Notes under the pieces: generated by a model | Told to the model about the DNA's origin: nothing | Seen by the model: the letters and a program-made list of their open reading frames with translations, nothing else | The model's database searches: none | Assembly: GCA_037389465.1 (NCBI GenBank) | Contig: JAZARR010000197.1 | Span: forward strand, 2,528,501 to 2,592,500 | From: Baylisascaris procyonis | Lineage: Eukaryota > Nematoda > Chromadorea > Rhabditida > Ascarididae | DNA: 64,000 bases | Reading direction: 5' to 3' | Shown: positions 13,001-24,519 of the stretch, one piece after another | Layout of the letters: every line of letters begins with the position of its first letter | Position numbering within the stretch: the first letter of the stretch is position 1 | Position numbers and translations under genes: made by a program

Positions 13001-16000
13001 TAAATAAAGTGATTCTCTAGGTGATGGGACGGGGTAGGATGGATCTAAAGGTTTCATACGATCTTTGACATCTCCCATATCCTTAGAAATTTACCCTTAT
13101 GATTTTGGGGGGATAATGAAAGCGCTCTTGGGAGAGGTGCGTAAATAAAGTGATTCCCGAGGTGATGGGGGGGGGGTGGGGTGGATCTAAAGTTTCATAT
13201 GGTCTCCGACATCTCCCATATCCTTAGAAGTTTACCCTTACGATTTTGGGGGATAATGAAAGCACTCTTGGGAGAGATGCGTAAATAAAGTGATTCTGTA
13301 GGTAATTGGGGGGGGGGGGGGGTGGATCCAAAGTTTCATATGGTCTTCGACATCTCCCATATCCTTAGAAGTTTACCCCTACGATTTTGGGGGATAATGA
13401 AAGCACTCTTGGGAGAGGTGCGTAAATAAAGTGATTCCCTAGGTGATGGGAGGGGGTAGGATGGATCTGAAGGTTTCATACGATCTTCGACATCTCCCAT
13501 ATCCTTAGAAATTTACCCTTATGATTTTGGGGGATAATGAAAGCACTCTTGGGAGAGGTGCGTAAATAAAGTGATTCCCTAGGTGATGGGAGGGGGTAGG
13601 GTGGATCTGAAGGTTTCATACGATCTTCGACATCTCCCATATCCTTAGAAATTTACCCTTATGATTTTGAGGGGATAATGAAAGCACTCTTGGGAGAGGT
13701 GCGTAAATAAAGTGATTCCCTAGGTGATGGGAGGGGGTAGGGTGGATCTAAAGGTTTCATACGATCTTCGACATCTCCCATGTCCTTAGAAATTTACCCT
13801 TATGATTTTGGGGGATAATGAAAGCACTCTTGGGAGAGGTGCGTAAATAAAGTGATTCCCTAGGTGATGGGAGGGGGTAGGGTGGATCTGAAGGTTTCAT
13901 ACGATCTTCGACATCTCCCATATCCTTAGAAATTTACCCTTATGATTTTGGGGGATAATGAAAGCACTCTTGGGAGAGGTGCGTAAATAAAGTGATTCCC
14001 TAGGTGATGGGAGGGGGTAGGGTGGATCTGAAGGTTTCATACGATCTTCGACATCTCCCATATCCTTAGAAATTTACCCTTATTATTTTGGGGGGATAAT
14101 GAAAGCACTCTTGGGAGAGGTGCGTAAATAAAGTGATTCCCGAGGTGATGGGGGGGGGGTGGGGTGGATCTAAAGTTTCATATGGTCTCCGACATCTCCC
14201 ATATCCTTAGAAGTTTACCCTTATGATTTTGGGGGATAATGAAAGCACTCTTGGGAGAGGTGCGTAAATAAAGTGATTCCCTAGGTGATGGGAGGGGGTA
14301 GGGTGGATCTGAAGGTTTCATACGATCTTCGACATCTCCCATATCCTTAGAAATTTACCCTTATGATTTTGGGGGGATAATGAAAGCACTCTTGGGAGAG
14401 GTGCGTAAATAAAGTGATTCCCGAGGTGATGGGGGGGGGTGGTGGATCTAAAGTTTCATATGGTCTCCGACATCTCCCATATCCTTAGAAGTTTACCCTT
14501 ACGATTTTGGGGGATAATGAAAGCACTCTTGGGAGAGATGCGTAAATAAAGTGATTCTGTAGGTAATTGGGGGGGGGGGGTGGGGTGGATCCAAAGTTTC
14601 ATATGGTCTTCGACATCTCCCATATCCTTAGAAGTTTACCCCTACGATTTTGGGGGATAATGAAAGCACTCTTGGGAGAGGTGCGTAAATAAAGTGATTC
14701 CCTAGGTGATGGGAGGGGGTAGGGTGGATCTGAAGGTTTCATACGATCTTCGACATCTCCCATACCCTTAGAAATTTACCCTTATGATTTTGGGGGATAA
14801 TGAAAGCACTCTTGGGAGAGGTGCGTAAATAAAGTGATTCCCTAGGTGATGGGAGGGGGTAGGGTGGATCTGAAGGTTTCATACGATCTTCGAGATCTCC
14901 CATATCCTTAGAAATTTACCCTTATGATTTTGGGGGGATAATGAAAGCACTCTTGGGAGAGGTGCGTAAATAAAGTGATTCCCGAGGTGATGGGGGGGGG
15001 GGTGGTGGATCTAAAGTTTCATATGGTCTCCGACATCTCCCATATCCTTAGAAGTTTACCCTTACGATTTTGGGGGATAATGAAAGCACTCTTGGGAGAG
15101 ATGCGTAAATAAAGTGATTCTGTAGGTAATTGGGGGGGGGGTGGGGTGGATCCAAAGTTTCATATGGTCTTCGACATCTCCCATATCCTTAGAAGTTTAC
15201 CCCTACGATTTTGGGGGATAATGAAAGCACTCTTGGGAGAGGTGCGTAAATAAAGTGATTCCCTAGGTGATGGGAGGGGGTAGGGTGGATCTGAAGGTTT
15301 CATACGATCTTCGACATCTCCCATACCCTTAGAAATTTACCCTTATGATTTTGGGGGGATAATGAAAGCACTCTTGGGAGAGGTGCGTAAATAAAGTGAT
15401 TCTCTAGGTGATAGGAGGGGGTAGGGTGGATCTAAAGGTTTCATACGATCTTCGACATCTCCCATGTCCTTAGAAATTTACCCTTATGATTTTGGGGGAT
15501 AATGAAAGCACTCTTGGGAGAGGTGCGTAAATAAAGTGATTCCCTAGGTGATGGGAGGGGGTAGGGTGGATCTGAAGGTTTCATACGATCTTCGACATCT
15601 CCCATATCCTTAGAAATTTACCCTTATGATTTTGAGGGATAATGAAAGCACTCTTGGGAGAGGTGCGTAAATAAAGTGATTCCCTAGGTGATGGGAGGGG
15701 GTAGGGTGGATGTGAAGGTTTCATACGATCTTCGACATCTCCCACATCCTTAGAAATTTACCCTTATTATTTTGGGGGATAATGAAAGCACTCTTGGGAG
15801 AGGTGCGTAAATAAAGTGATTCCCGAGGTGATGGGGGGGGGTGGGGTGGATCTAAAGTTTCATATGGTCTCCGACATCTCCCATATCCTTAGAAGTTTAC
15901 CCTTACGATTTTGGGGGATAATGAAAGCACTCTTGGGAGAGATGCGTAAATAAAGTGATTCTGTAGGTAATTGGGGGGGGGGGGTGGGGTGGATCCAAAG

Positions 16001-16530
16001 TTTCATATGGTCTTCGATATCTCCCATATCCTTAGAAGTTTACCCCTACGATTTTGGGGGATAATGAAAGCTTTCTTGGGAGAGGTGCGTAAATAAAGTG
16101 ATTCCCTAGGTGATGGGAGGGGGTAGGGTGGATCTGAAGGTTTCATACGATCTTCGACATCTCCCATACCCTTAGAAATTTACCCTTATGATTTTGGGGG
16201 ATAATGAAAGCACTCTTGGGAGAGGTGCGTAAATAAAGTGATTCTCTAGGTGATGGGAGGGGGTAGGGTGGATCTAAAGGTTTCATACGATCTTCGACAT
16301 CTCCCATGTCCTTAGAAATTTACCCTTATGATTTTGGGGGATAATGAAAGCACTCTTGGGAGAGGTGCGTAAATAAAGTGATTCCCTAGGTGATGGGAGG
16401 GGGTAGGGTGGATCTGAAGGTTTCATACGATCTTCGACATCTCCCATATCCTTAGAAATTTACCCTTATGATTTTGGGGGATAATGAAAGCACTCTTGGG
16501 AGAGGTGCGTAAATAAAGTGATTCCCTAGG
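10081..16530 (+). repeat. Satellite higher-order block, copy 2 (~6.45 kb)
   Basis: Second copy of the block. From about 13,790 onward the offset to copy 1 falls from about 7,580 to about 6,455: GTCC at 7,331 and 13,792, TTCGAGATC at 8,436 and 14,889, GCTTTCTTGGG at 9,620 and 16,070. Copy 2 therefore lacks about 1.12 kb (eight monomers), corresponding to one of the two inner units of copy 1. That pattern is expected from unequal exchange in register with the monomer. Similarity to copy 1 ends near 16,530. Confidence 0.85.
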
Positions 16531-17970
16531 TGATGGGAGGGGGTAGGGTGGATCTGAAGGTTTCATACGATCTTCGACATCTCCCATATCCTTAGAAATT
16601 TACCCTTATTATTTTGGGGGGATAATGAAAGCACTCTTGGGAGAGGTGCGTAAATAAAGTGATTCCCGAGGTGATGGGGGGGGGGGTGGGGTGGATCTAA
16701 AGTTTCATATGGTCTCCGACATCTCCCATATCCTTAGAAGTTTACCCTTACGATTTTGGGGGATAATGAAAGCACTCTTGGGAGAGGTGCGTAAATAAAG
16801 TGATTCTCTAGGTGATTGGGGGGGGGGGGGGGGTGGATCCAAAGTTTCATATGGTCTTCGACATCTCCCATATCCTTAGAAATTTACCCTTATGATTTTG
16901 GGGGGATAATGAAAGCACTCTTGGGAGAGGTGCGTAAATAAAGTGATTCTCTAGGTGATAGGAGGGTGTAGGGTGGATCTAAAGGTTTCATACGATCTTC
17001 GACATCTCCCATATCCTTAGAAATTTACCCTTATGATTTTGGGGGATAATGAAAGCACTCTTGGGAGAGGTGCGTAAATAAAGTGATTCTCTAGGTGATG
17101 GGAGGGGGTAGGATGGATCTGAAGGTTTCATACGATCTTCGACATCTCCCATATCCTTAGAAATTTACCCTTATGATTTTGGGGGATAATGAAAGCACTC
17201 TTGGGAGAGGTGCGTAAATAAAGTGATTCCCTAGGTGATGGGAGGGGGTAGGGTGGATCTGAAGGTTTCATACGATCTTCGACATCTCCCATATCCTTAG
17301 AAATTTACCCTTATGATTTTGGGGATAATGAAAGCACTCTTGGGAGAGGTGCGTAAATAAAGTGATTCTCTAGGTGATGGGGGGGGGGGTGGGGTGGATC
17401 CAAAGTTTCATATGGTCTTCGACATCTCCCATATCCTTGGAAATTTACCCTTACGATTTTGGGGGATAATGAAAGCACTCTTGGGAGAGGTGCGTAAATA
17501 AAGTGATTGTCTAGGTGATGGGGGGGGGGGGGAGTGGGGTGGATCTAAAGTTTCATATGGTCTTCGACATCTCCCATATCCTTAGAAATTTACCCTTACG
17601 ATTTTGGGGATAATGAAAGCACTCTTGGGAGAGGTGCGTAAATAAAGTGATTCTCTAGGTGATGGGGGGGGATGGGGTGGATCCAAAGTTTCATATGGTC
17701 TTCGACATCTCCCATATCCTTAGAAATTTACCCTTACGATTTTGGGGGATAATGAAAGCGCTCTTGGGAGAGGTGCGTAAATAAAGTGATTCTCTAGGTG
17801 ATGGGGGGGGGGGGGAGTGGGGTGGATCTAAAGTTTCATATGGTCTTCGACGTCTCCCATATCCTTAGAAATTTACCCTTACGATTTTGGGGGATAATGA
17901 AAGCACTCTTGGGAGAGGTGCATAAATAAAGTGATTCTCTAGGTGTTGGGGGGGGGGGGGAGTATAAAGT
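16530..17970 (+). repeat. Diverged right edge of the satellite array
   Basis: The last ~10 monomers lie outside the duplicated block. They mix features otherwise kept in separate subfamilies, such as TCATATGGTCTTCGAC followed by GAAATTTACCC. Several have very long G-runs; the longest, 16 G, is at about 16,818-16,833. The final monomer breaks off after GTGTTGGG and a G-run at about 17,960. Edge monomers are typically the oldest and least homogenised part of a satellite. Confidence 0.8.
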
Positions 17971-18488
17971 TTCATTTCTCTCAGAGCCATGATATTTGCA
18001 TATCTCGGTGCTCAAAGACCCCTTAGTGATGATATGAACACTTTTAGTTATATTCCCTCTTCTCCCTGCTTGTTCACATATTTCACAATATTTGCAACCT
18101 TTATAATTTTATTTTCATCTTTTGTATTCTCTTTTTTTTGCATTTTTTTCGATCGGCGAAGGAAATATTTGTAAAATTCACAAAAAATTAATCAATTTCT
18201 TATTCCTTTTTTCATTATTATTTCCATTTAGAAAATGAAGTTTTTTATGAGTATTAGAGAATGGTTTCTTCTTTATTAATTCATTTATTTAATGAGAATT
18301 CATTTATTTTTTTTTTTAGATATCGCTTAGGGGAAATATGTTCCTATTTAGTTGCTTATTTCATAGCCAACATTCTTTATTAAGCACTCTGCAGTTGTAC
18401 GTTTTCTTTTCTTCTATTTTTTTTACTACTATCATTATCGAAATGTTGCATTCTTATTAACGTTACATTGTCGAACTCTTCATTATAT
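17971..18488. other. AT-rich spacer, no gene seen
   Basis: Unique T-rich sequence between the satellite and the 19-bp repeat. A 61-codon frame at 17,989-18,174 is Phe/Ile/Ser rich and looks like translated AT-rich DNA. No exon with a phase-2 donor that could join the first RIM exon was found here. Confidence 0.5.
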
Positions 18489-18643
18489 CTGATGATCTAT
18501 CTGATGTCTGATAATTTGTCTGATGTCTGATAGTCTGTCTGATGTCTGATAATTTGTCTGATATCTGATAATTTGTCTGGTGTCTGATAATTTGTCTGAT
18601 ATCTGACGATTTGTCTGATGTCTGATAATTTGTCTGATGATCG
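18489..18643 (+). repeat. 19-bp tandem repeat, 7 copies plus partial ends
   Basis: Unit CTGATGTCTGATAATTTGT repeated from 18,501 to 18,633, with single-base variants such as CTGATATCTGATAATTTGT and CTGGTGTCTGATAATTTGT, and shortened copies at each end. Reading it backwards gives long accidental frames rich in Asp-Ile-Arg-Gln/His-Gln-Thr-Asn. It lies 173 bp upstream of the first RIM exon. Confidence 0.93.
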
Positions 18644-18815
18644 CTATATGCGCCGAAAGGTAGCAAATAAACAATAGCCGTTTCTCCATTGTATGCATAT
18701 ATTGGTCTCATCTATATAATTCATTGTATTAAATAAAAACAATACAACATCCACTAATGCTGTGATGAGTGGTCAACTTTTATTTGAAAGATCGTCATGA
18801 GTGATATTGGTTTAG

Positions 18816-18912
18816 GAGTGCGCACTCAACAGCCACGACGAGGTCATCGTCGAGGTCAGGCGAGCTACGTCGGACCCGTTCGATCCGGGATAACGATCAG
18901 AAACGCCTTGAG
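18816..18912 (+). CDS. unc-10: unc-10 exon: Arg/Ser-rich linker (first exon seen)
   Basis: Acceptor TTGGTTTAG, donor GAG|GTGACC. One base completes the previous codon, then 32 codons ending [15 protein letters not shown]; the exon ends in phase 0. It is Ser/Arg rich with clustered basic residues, as expected between the zinc finger and PDZ of RIM. An in-frame TGA lies just upstream at 18,802, so translation cannot run in from further left without splicing. No ATG is present, so it must be joined to an upstream exon. Confidence 0.75.
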
Positions 18913-21900
18913 GTGACCATTTGGATTTCATTCTTTTTCTAATAGAAGAGTTCAGGACTCTCGAGAGGGCCTAACTACTCCAGGATATTGCCACGAAGGG
19001 ATTTATTGTCGACATATCCCCATCTCTCGCTTCAATCCTACTCACCTTTATCCGTCCTTCTTAAATATTGTGATATTGCAAGTATAAAAATGTTATAGAG
19101 TAAGTGGCTAGCTAAATATTTTGGCTATATTTGAAGAGTGGAGTTTAATGAAATGAGATGCCATGTGTTGATATGTGAGGGAGGGGGGGAGGGCAAGGCA
19201 ATTGTTCTCGTTTATGGATCTAGGATGTATTATTTTTCCCATTTTCCACCTTACCTTTATATAACAAATTGGGTCAAAACTCATGATGAAGGGGCTATAT
19301 GTTATTGATTTCCTGTGAAAGGAGTATGAATCTTGTCTTGAAAAACTGATCGCATATGCTATGAATGATTGATATTCTTATGCTTCAAATTCTTTCATGT
19401 ACTTGGAGGGGAGCTTTTTCATCACTACTTATTCCTTTATTTGTTCTCGTTTCGGAGAATGATGACCTTTGACCTCTTCGCAGTTGTGCCTGCATTGTAT
19501 TGCTTAGATCATGGGGCATATACATTATTGTATATGGCGTTGGGGATTTATCTCATAGTTCGAGAATGGCATCAAGCGAAATTTTTATGCACTTGATTCT
19601 TCCTTCCTTTTTTTTTTGGGGGGGGGGGGAGGGGAGGGAAGTGGGTACGCAGTTATGTTTATTGTACAGTGATTACCTTGCCCATCTTAGTGCACAGTTT
19701 TCTTTATTGAGCTTTATTTAATATTTAACAAATTCATTGAAATTATATGATGCCAATCGCTTTTTCCCACTGTCTGTTTATCTTAGCCTTGTCTACACTC
19801 TTCGTCTATAGATGTTGTCGTTGTTTTTTGCCGGTAGTATTGCCTTATAGAACTCATAATAAATTCAGAGTTTAATCCAAGTAGGATTGATTTAGTAAAT
19901 GTAGATCCAAATAATGGAGGGCAACGGATTTGTTAGATTCTCGACGTGATATTCTTAGCGATCTTTGGAATGGACCTTTTGAAGCAAGAGCAGATTAGTA
20001 GGAATCTGATTTCGGAACAACGTTATGGCTGAAGCATAAGATGGAAAAAAGCTAAGAGAGGCAATAATGAAGCAAACGAAAATATTACTGAATGCTTTAA
20101 TAAAGCTTGAAAAAAGATTAATAAACGCTGAATGAAATAAGCAATAGGAAGTGCGTGTTAAGATCGACGACCTAGTCGAAGGCTTAGAGCAACCGTCGCC
20201 CTGACAATTCTGATTCTTGAGCTCAGAGTGCTCCGGGGATTAACTTCGTCGAAATCGACAGAGTTCTGAGACACAGGATGTCCCACGGGATATTCAGAAA
20301 GCCCCCAAGCCCGGAGAGAAGTAAGGCGGGGGAGCGAGGCTCAGAATGCCCCATTTGTTTTAGGAAATACCTCAATGCTTAGGGCGTCCCCCACTGATCT
20401 TATCCTAGGGCTGGGGGAATCCCGACGGCTTTAGATTGCAGCTGAACAGTTGGGAGCCCGAATATTATACATCTGCATTTATAAGGACGTATTTGTTTCA
20501 ATCTAATTCACAGTGCATTAATAGAAGGCGCCTGTAAGAGCGAATTGAGACAACATCTCCTCACCTGCAAACCTTAGCGGACATCCAATGAAGCAGAATT
20601 GAACTAATGAATGTCTTGCAAATCATTCAAAAAATAGCCACACGTAAGCGTAAATAAGCAATAAAAAGTCGCCTGCACTTATCAGTGTTTCAGTGACAGT
20701 ATACAAAATTTGGCCATTATCCAAAAACCTTAATTAGTCTAACATTTGCAGTCATATAATATTTCTTGAAAAGAAATTCGGTAATTTGGGATAGCTATTA
20801 CTAAAATTCGATGAATCAAAAAAATATTAATTCAAATATCCGTTCCTGTAGGTAATAATATTCAAATAATTAAATAAAGTAGAGGTTGCGCCGATAATAT
20901 TTCTGTCTTAAGCCATGAATCATGCAAATTGTTCGAAGTGTAGACCCGTTTTGTGATCTGATGCTCGAGCATCAAGGAAGTTGTAGCTCGTGGGGTTTCT
21001 GTTTTTTTAAAAATATGGTGTTTGTATTTTCATTAAATCCTTTGGGATATTGTCCCATATCCTGACAATCCTATCGTTTATCTTCACTGTTCTATTCTTT
21101 GATGCTATCGATAAGATCAGTTCTGTGTGTGATGCCTTTTTTTGATTGTTTTGGCTACTATAATTTGAATTCGTGTCGGTTCCGGAAATTACATCCACGA
21201 CTAACGTTTCAGCATACGCTCTAAACATTACAACTTAATTGTTTCATCAATGTTTTAATGTAAAATTTGAATGATGACTAATAAAAGAATTATATTTTAG
21301 GAACGTGTACATGTAGTTCCACCAACAAGTGTGGTTACCCCATCCACACATACGAATCGAATGAAAAAATCCAGGCTCGCAAGGTAATTTCTGGATTTTT
21401 AATTTTTCTTTTTTTTGAAATTTGTATATTATTTTCATCGATAGTGTTGTTGTGATATTTTTATTTGTTTAATTTGCATATTATTAGTTTCCCACTTTGG
21501 AGTCAGTTGATTTTTAAAGCAGATTCCCATCCATTTTACTGTAAATGGCATATCAGTGCTTGTTTTGCGTCTTGTATGGTACCTCACAAATTATTCTATT
21601 CTTATTTGAATAAGCATTATATTACTACTATTTAATGTCACCTTAGATTATTAAAGGTTGCAACTTGCATTTTTGAGATTCTTTTACCAGTGTTAGTTTA
21701 CGACAGTAGCAAAAAATAGGGGATTATAGGGGGGGGGGTATTGATGTGCTCAAATACTGTACTGATAAAAGGCATAAAAGATTTCCAAAGTGTTATTTGT
21801 TTATATGAGCTGCTAGCAGCTAGTCACTTATCATATGTTTGAATAAGCGCGTGATAAATGATGAGGAGATAAGCCCCCACCTGAACTTAGCCTGCTTCTG

Positions 21901-23925
21901 CTGAACTTTACTGTCATGTGGAATAGAGGCCTTCCATATTTGTATGTGTCTGTCTGCAGACAACATCGGTCGATGTCCTCGTCTGAGGATGAGATGCCTT
22001 CGACGTCGGATGGACATAGTGGTGAAGAATTGCTACCGAGAGCAGACACAGAAATCAACTCTGAAAAAGGTTCGTGCGGCAGTTGTTTTACTCTTTCTTG
22101 AGATTTCAGGGAGAGATCACAAAAAAGTGGAGTGTTTAAATTTTATAGTTTGAACTAATTTAGCGAGATGCATATTGATGTTGTTGGTGTTTTGGGTGAT
22201 GATCGACAAAAATTGTGCATAGAAACATATAACTTCCGTTGAAATATGTTCGCAAAAATGCGCCTTTTTCCTTCACTTGAGATTCTTTTATGACTTCTTT
22301 CTTGAATGATCTCTTCCGACTGAATAATAATTATTATCTCACAAACTGCTATCGTGAAATCCAAAAAATTTGATTCAAAAACATTCACTTCGGTGATTTG
22401 AAGATTCCATACTATTTTATTAGTGCGAAAAAATGTCTGAAATCATTTTCCTTATCGTTTTTGAAGAGGCGATTTTATAAAAAAACATAAAAACGCACTC
22501 TGAAGCGATTGACGGTACAAAAGGGAAATGAGTAGCTTACCTGCATAGGTAGTAATACTGCTAATAGAAATCTTTTATGCGAATCACAGTAAGTAAAGTG
22601 GAACATGTGGTTGATTTAAGAAGTTTGTCGCAACTATTGATAGTAATAGTGATGCGATACTCAACTAGTGGGTTATTGAAGTGGATGAATCGTTCAACGC
22701 CTCTGTTTTTTTGTGATGTTTTAAGTCAAAGTCTCGCATATTATTTAAGATGTACCAGTGTTCTGTAGTGCTAAAATTGATCGGGCTTATAGTTTATTTG
22801 CTCGGTTTGTATTTTTTTTTTCGTTTTTTTTTAACGATATGTGAATGTTTTCGTTAGCCGGATTTTTTTAAACTGTTTTATTAGGTAATTCAATTTTATT
22901 CGATACTTTTTTTATAAAATTTCAAAATTTTTTCTTCAATGAAGTAAATATAATATCGTTCGAATTTTCTTAATTGATATCGCTGTTAACAGCTTTACTT
23001 ACCTGTCGCTTAATTATATAATTGCCTCAGAGAGAAGGAAGTGACCTAGTCTCGAAGAAGTGCAATGCTGTGTACTTTTTTTTTTCACCTCCTTTCTATT
23101 TCTTTAGCGTTTATTACATAAAGAAAGATCCCAAGGGCAGAACTCATGTAGAGCTTTAAGCGGCAGGTTTGTATAAAGCTTTAGGCGCCAAGTTTGCATA
23201 AAGCTTTAAGCGGCAGGTTTGCATAAAGCTTTAAGCGCCAAGTTTGCAAAGCACATAGGTGTCCCATCGAACATCCCATCTCACTTGTGATTTGATGCGC
23301 TAATCTTTTTTAAAAAACGTTCTGATATTATAATGCTGGAAAATAAGCAATTGATCTGTATATAAGGATATTTTTGGAGCAGATGAGAGTTCGTTTCTTG
23401 GGAAAAAGGGGGAAATTTGTCGAACTGTCCATCTTTTTAGACACCAGCTGGCTGTTATCAAAGGATAGATGAAGTAGCAATAACTCCCTATAGCTATAAA
23501 TATAGATTCATATTCCCATAAAGTCTGTCAAATGCATAGAGCTATAATTGGTGAAGAGTGAACAAGGTGGGATACAAAAAATGATTTGTGAATGGGATTG
23601 GAATTATAGTAATATGATGGTAAACATTATTGAAATGAGAATATTCTTGGAGGGAATAAGTAAACATAGAAATTTGTTATACTTCTTTTGAATGAAAAAT
23701 TTATGTAGTGCAATAATTCTAGTTATTGGTTGATGGAGATCTTTGAAACTGCTTTGACTAAGGGGATTTCTTTAATCCTGTTTTTAGATATCATATAGAA
23801 CCGATTACATTCGATTATTATTCGCATTTTTTTATAATATGACTTCAAAACTGCTTCTAAATTATTTCTTTCACATTTGAGAACCGTTATATAAATATAT
23901 AAATATAAATAAATAAATAAATAAA

Positions 23926-23956
<31 letters not shown>

Positions 23957-24473
23957 TTATTTATTTATTTATTTGTCTATTTATTTATTTATTTGTTTAT
24001 TTATTTATTTGCTTGCATATTTATATCTTTTTGAGGCAGTTTCAACCGAGTTGGAGCTAGGAAATTTTGGTATGCATAATGCGCGACATGCGATTAATAG
24101 TGCCGCCTTTTAGCTTGTTCCATCAACTTCAAAAAGAGTTTTAAGCGTATTCAAGCGTATTTTACCGAATTCTTTTTTATTTCACATCGATCTCTCATAA
24201 AAGATCAAATCTGCAAATCTCTACAAGCGATTAAATCAGTTGAAATAAAAAAATATTATTGTTCCTTTTTTATTAATTTAAAAAAAAATTTATGAAATTA
24301 GTTGTTGAAATTATCGATATATAAATTTGCATATTTTGTGATTATTTAAATATTCTTTTATTTTTATTCAAATGATCAAAATTTTTTTTTTTTTCAGATA
24401 TTTTGCGTTATATTTACGGGTCTTCTTCAAAAATGCGCAATGGAAGAAAAGGTAAGCAGCTGTAAGCAATGGG

Positions 24474-24519
<46 letters not shown>

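Larger units (their letters stand above)
1..17970 (+). repeat. Satellite array, ~141-bp monomer, ~128 copies
   Basis: Head-to-tail tandem array of a monomer of about 141 bp (starts near 1, 142 and 283). Length varies mainly through G-run size. Each unit runs from a GGTTTCATACGATCTTCGAC-type start, through CTCCCATATCCTTAG, a GATTTT-G(5-6)-ATAATGAAAGC stretch and CTTGGGAGAG, to a G-rich tail. Three subfamilies are visible. Type A has TCATACGATCTTCGAC and ACCCTTATGATT. Type B has TCATATGGTCTCCGAC, GAAGTTTACCC, GAGATGCG and CTGTAGGTAATTGGG. Type C has TCATATGGTCTTCGAC with TACGATT. B is normally followed by C. No open frame is conserved across monomers, so it is non-coding. The left end is outside the window; the right end decays after 17,940 into unique AT-rich DNA. 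Confidence 0.98.
18913..21300. other. unc-10 intron with a GC-rich island and a possible retroelement scrap
   Basis: 2.4-kb intron. It contains G-run and T-run stretches near 19,600, a GC-rich island at about 20,150-20,465 unlike its AT-rich surroundings, and a minus-strand open frame at 21,007-21,228 that resembles a reverse-transcriptase tail. No further RIM exon recognised. Confidence 0.55.
22070..24397. other. unc-10 intron (2.3 kb) with a 25/50-bp repeat and A/T simple repeats
   Basis: AT-rich intron. It contains a four-copy 25-bp tandem repeat at 23,148-23,248 and an A/T-only near-palindromic repeat at 23,890-24,023. No additional exon recognised. Confidence 0.6.

Noticed and set aside
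1..17970. Regularly spaced repeats resembling a CRISPR array
   Set aside because: The whole 141-bp unit is repeated with no unique spacers, and the genome is eukaryotic.
17989..18174. 61-codon frame with a hydrophobic stretch next to the satellite
   Set aside because: Phe/Ile/Ser composition follows T-rich DNA; no splice sites or family features.
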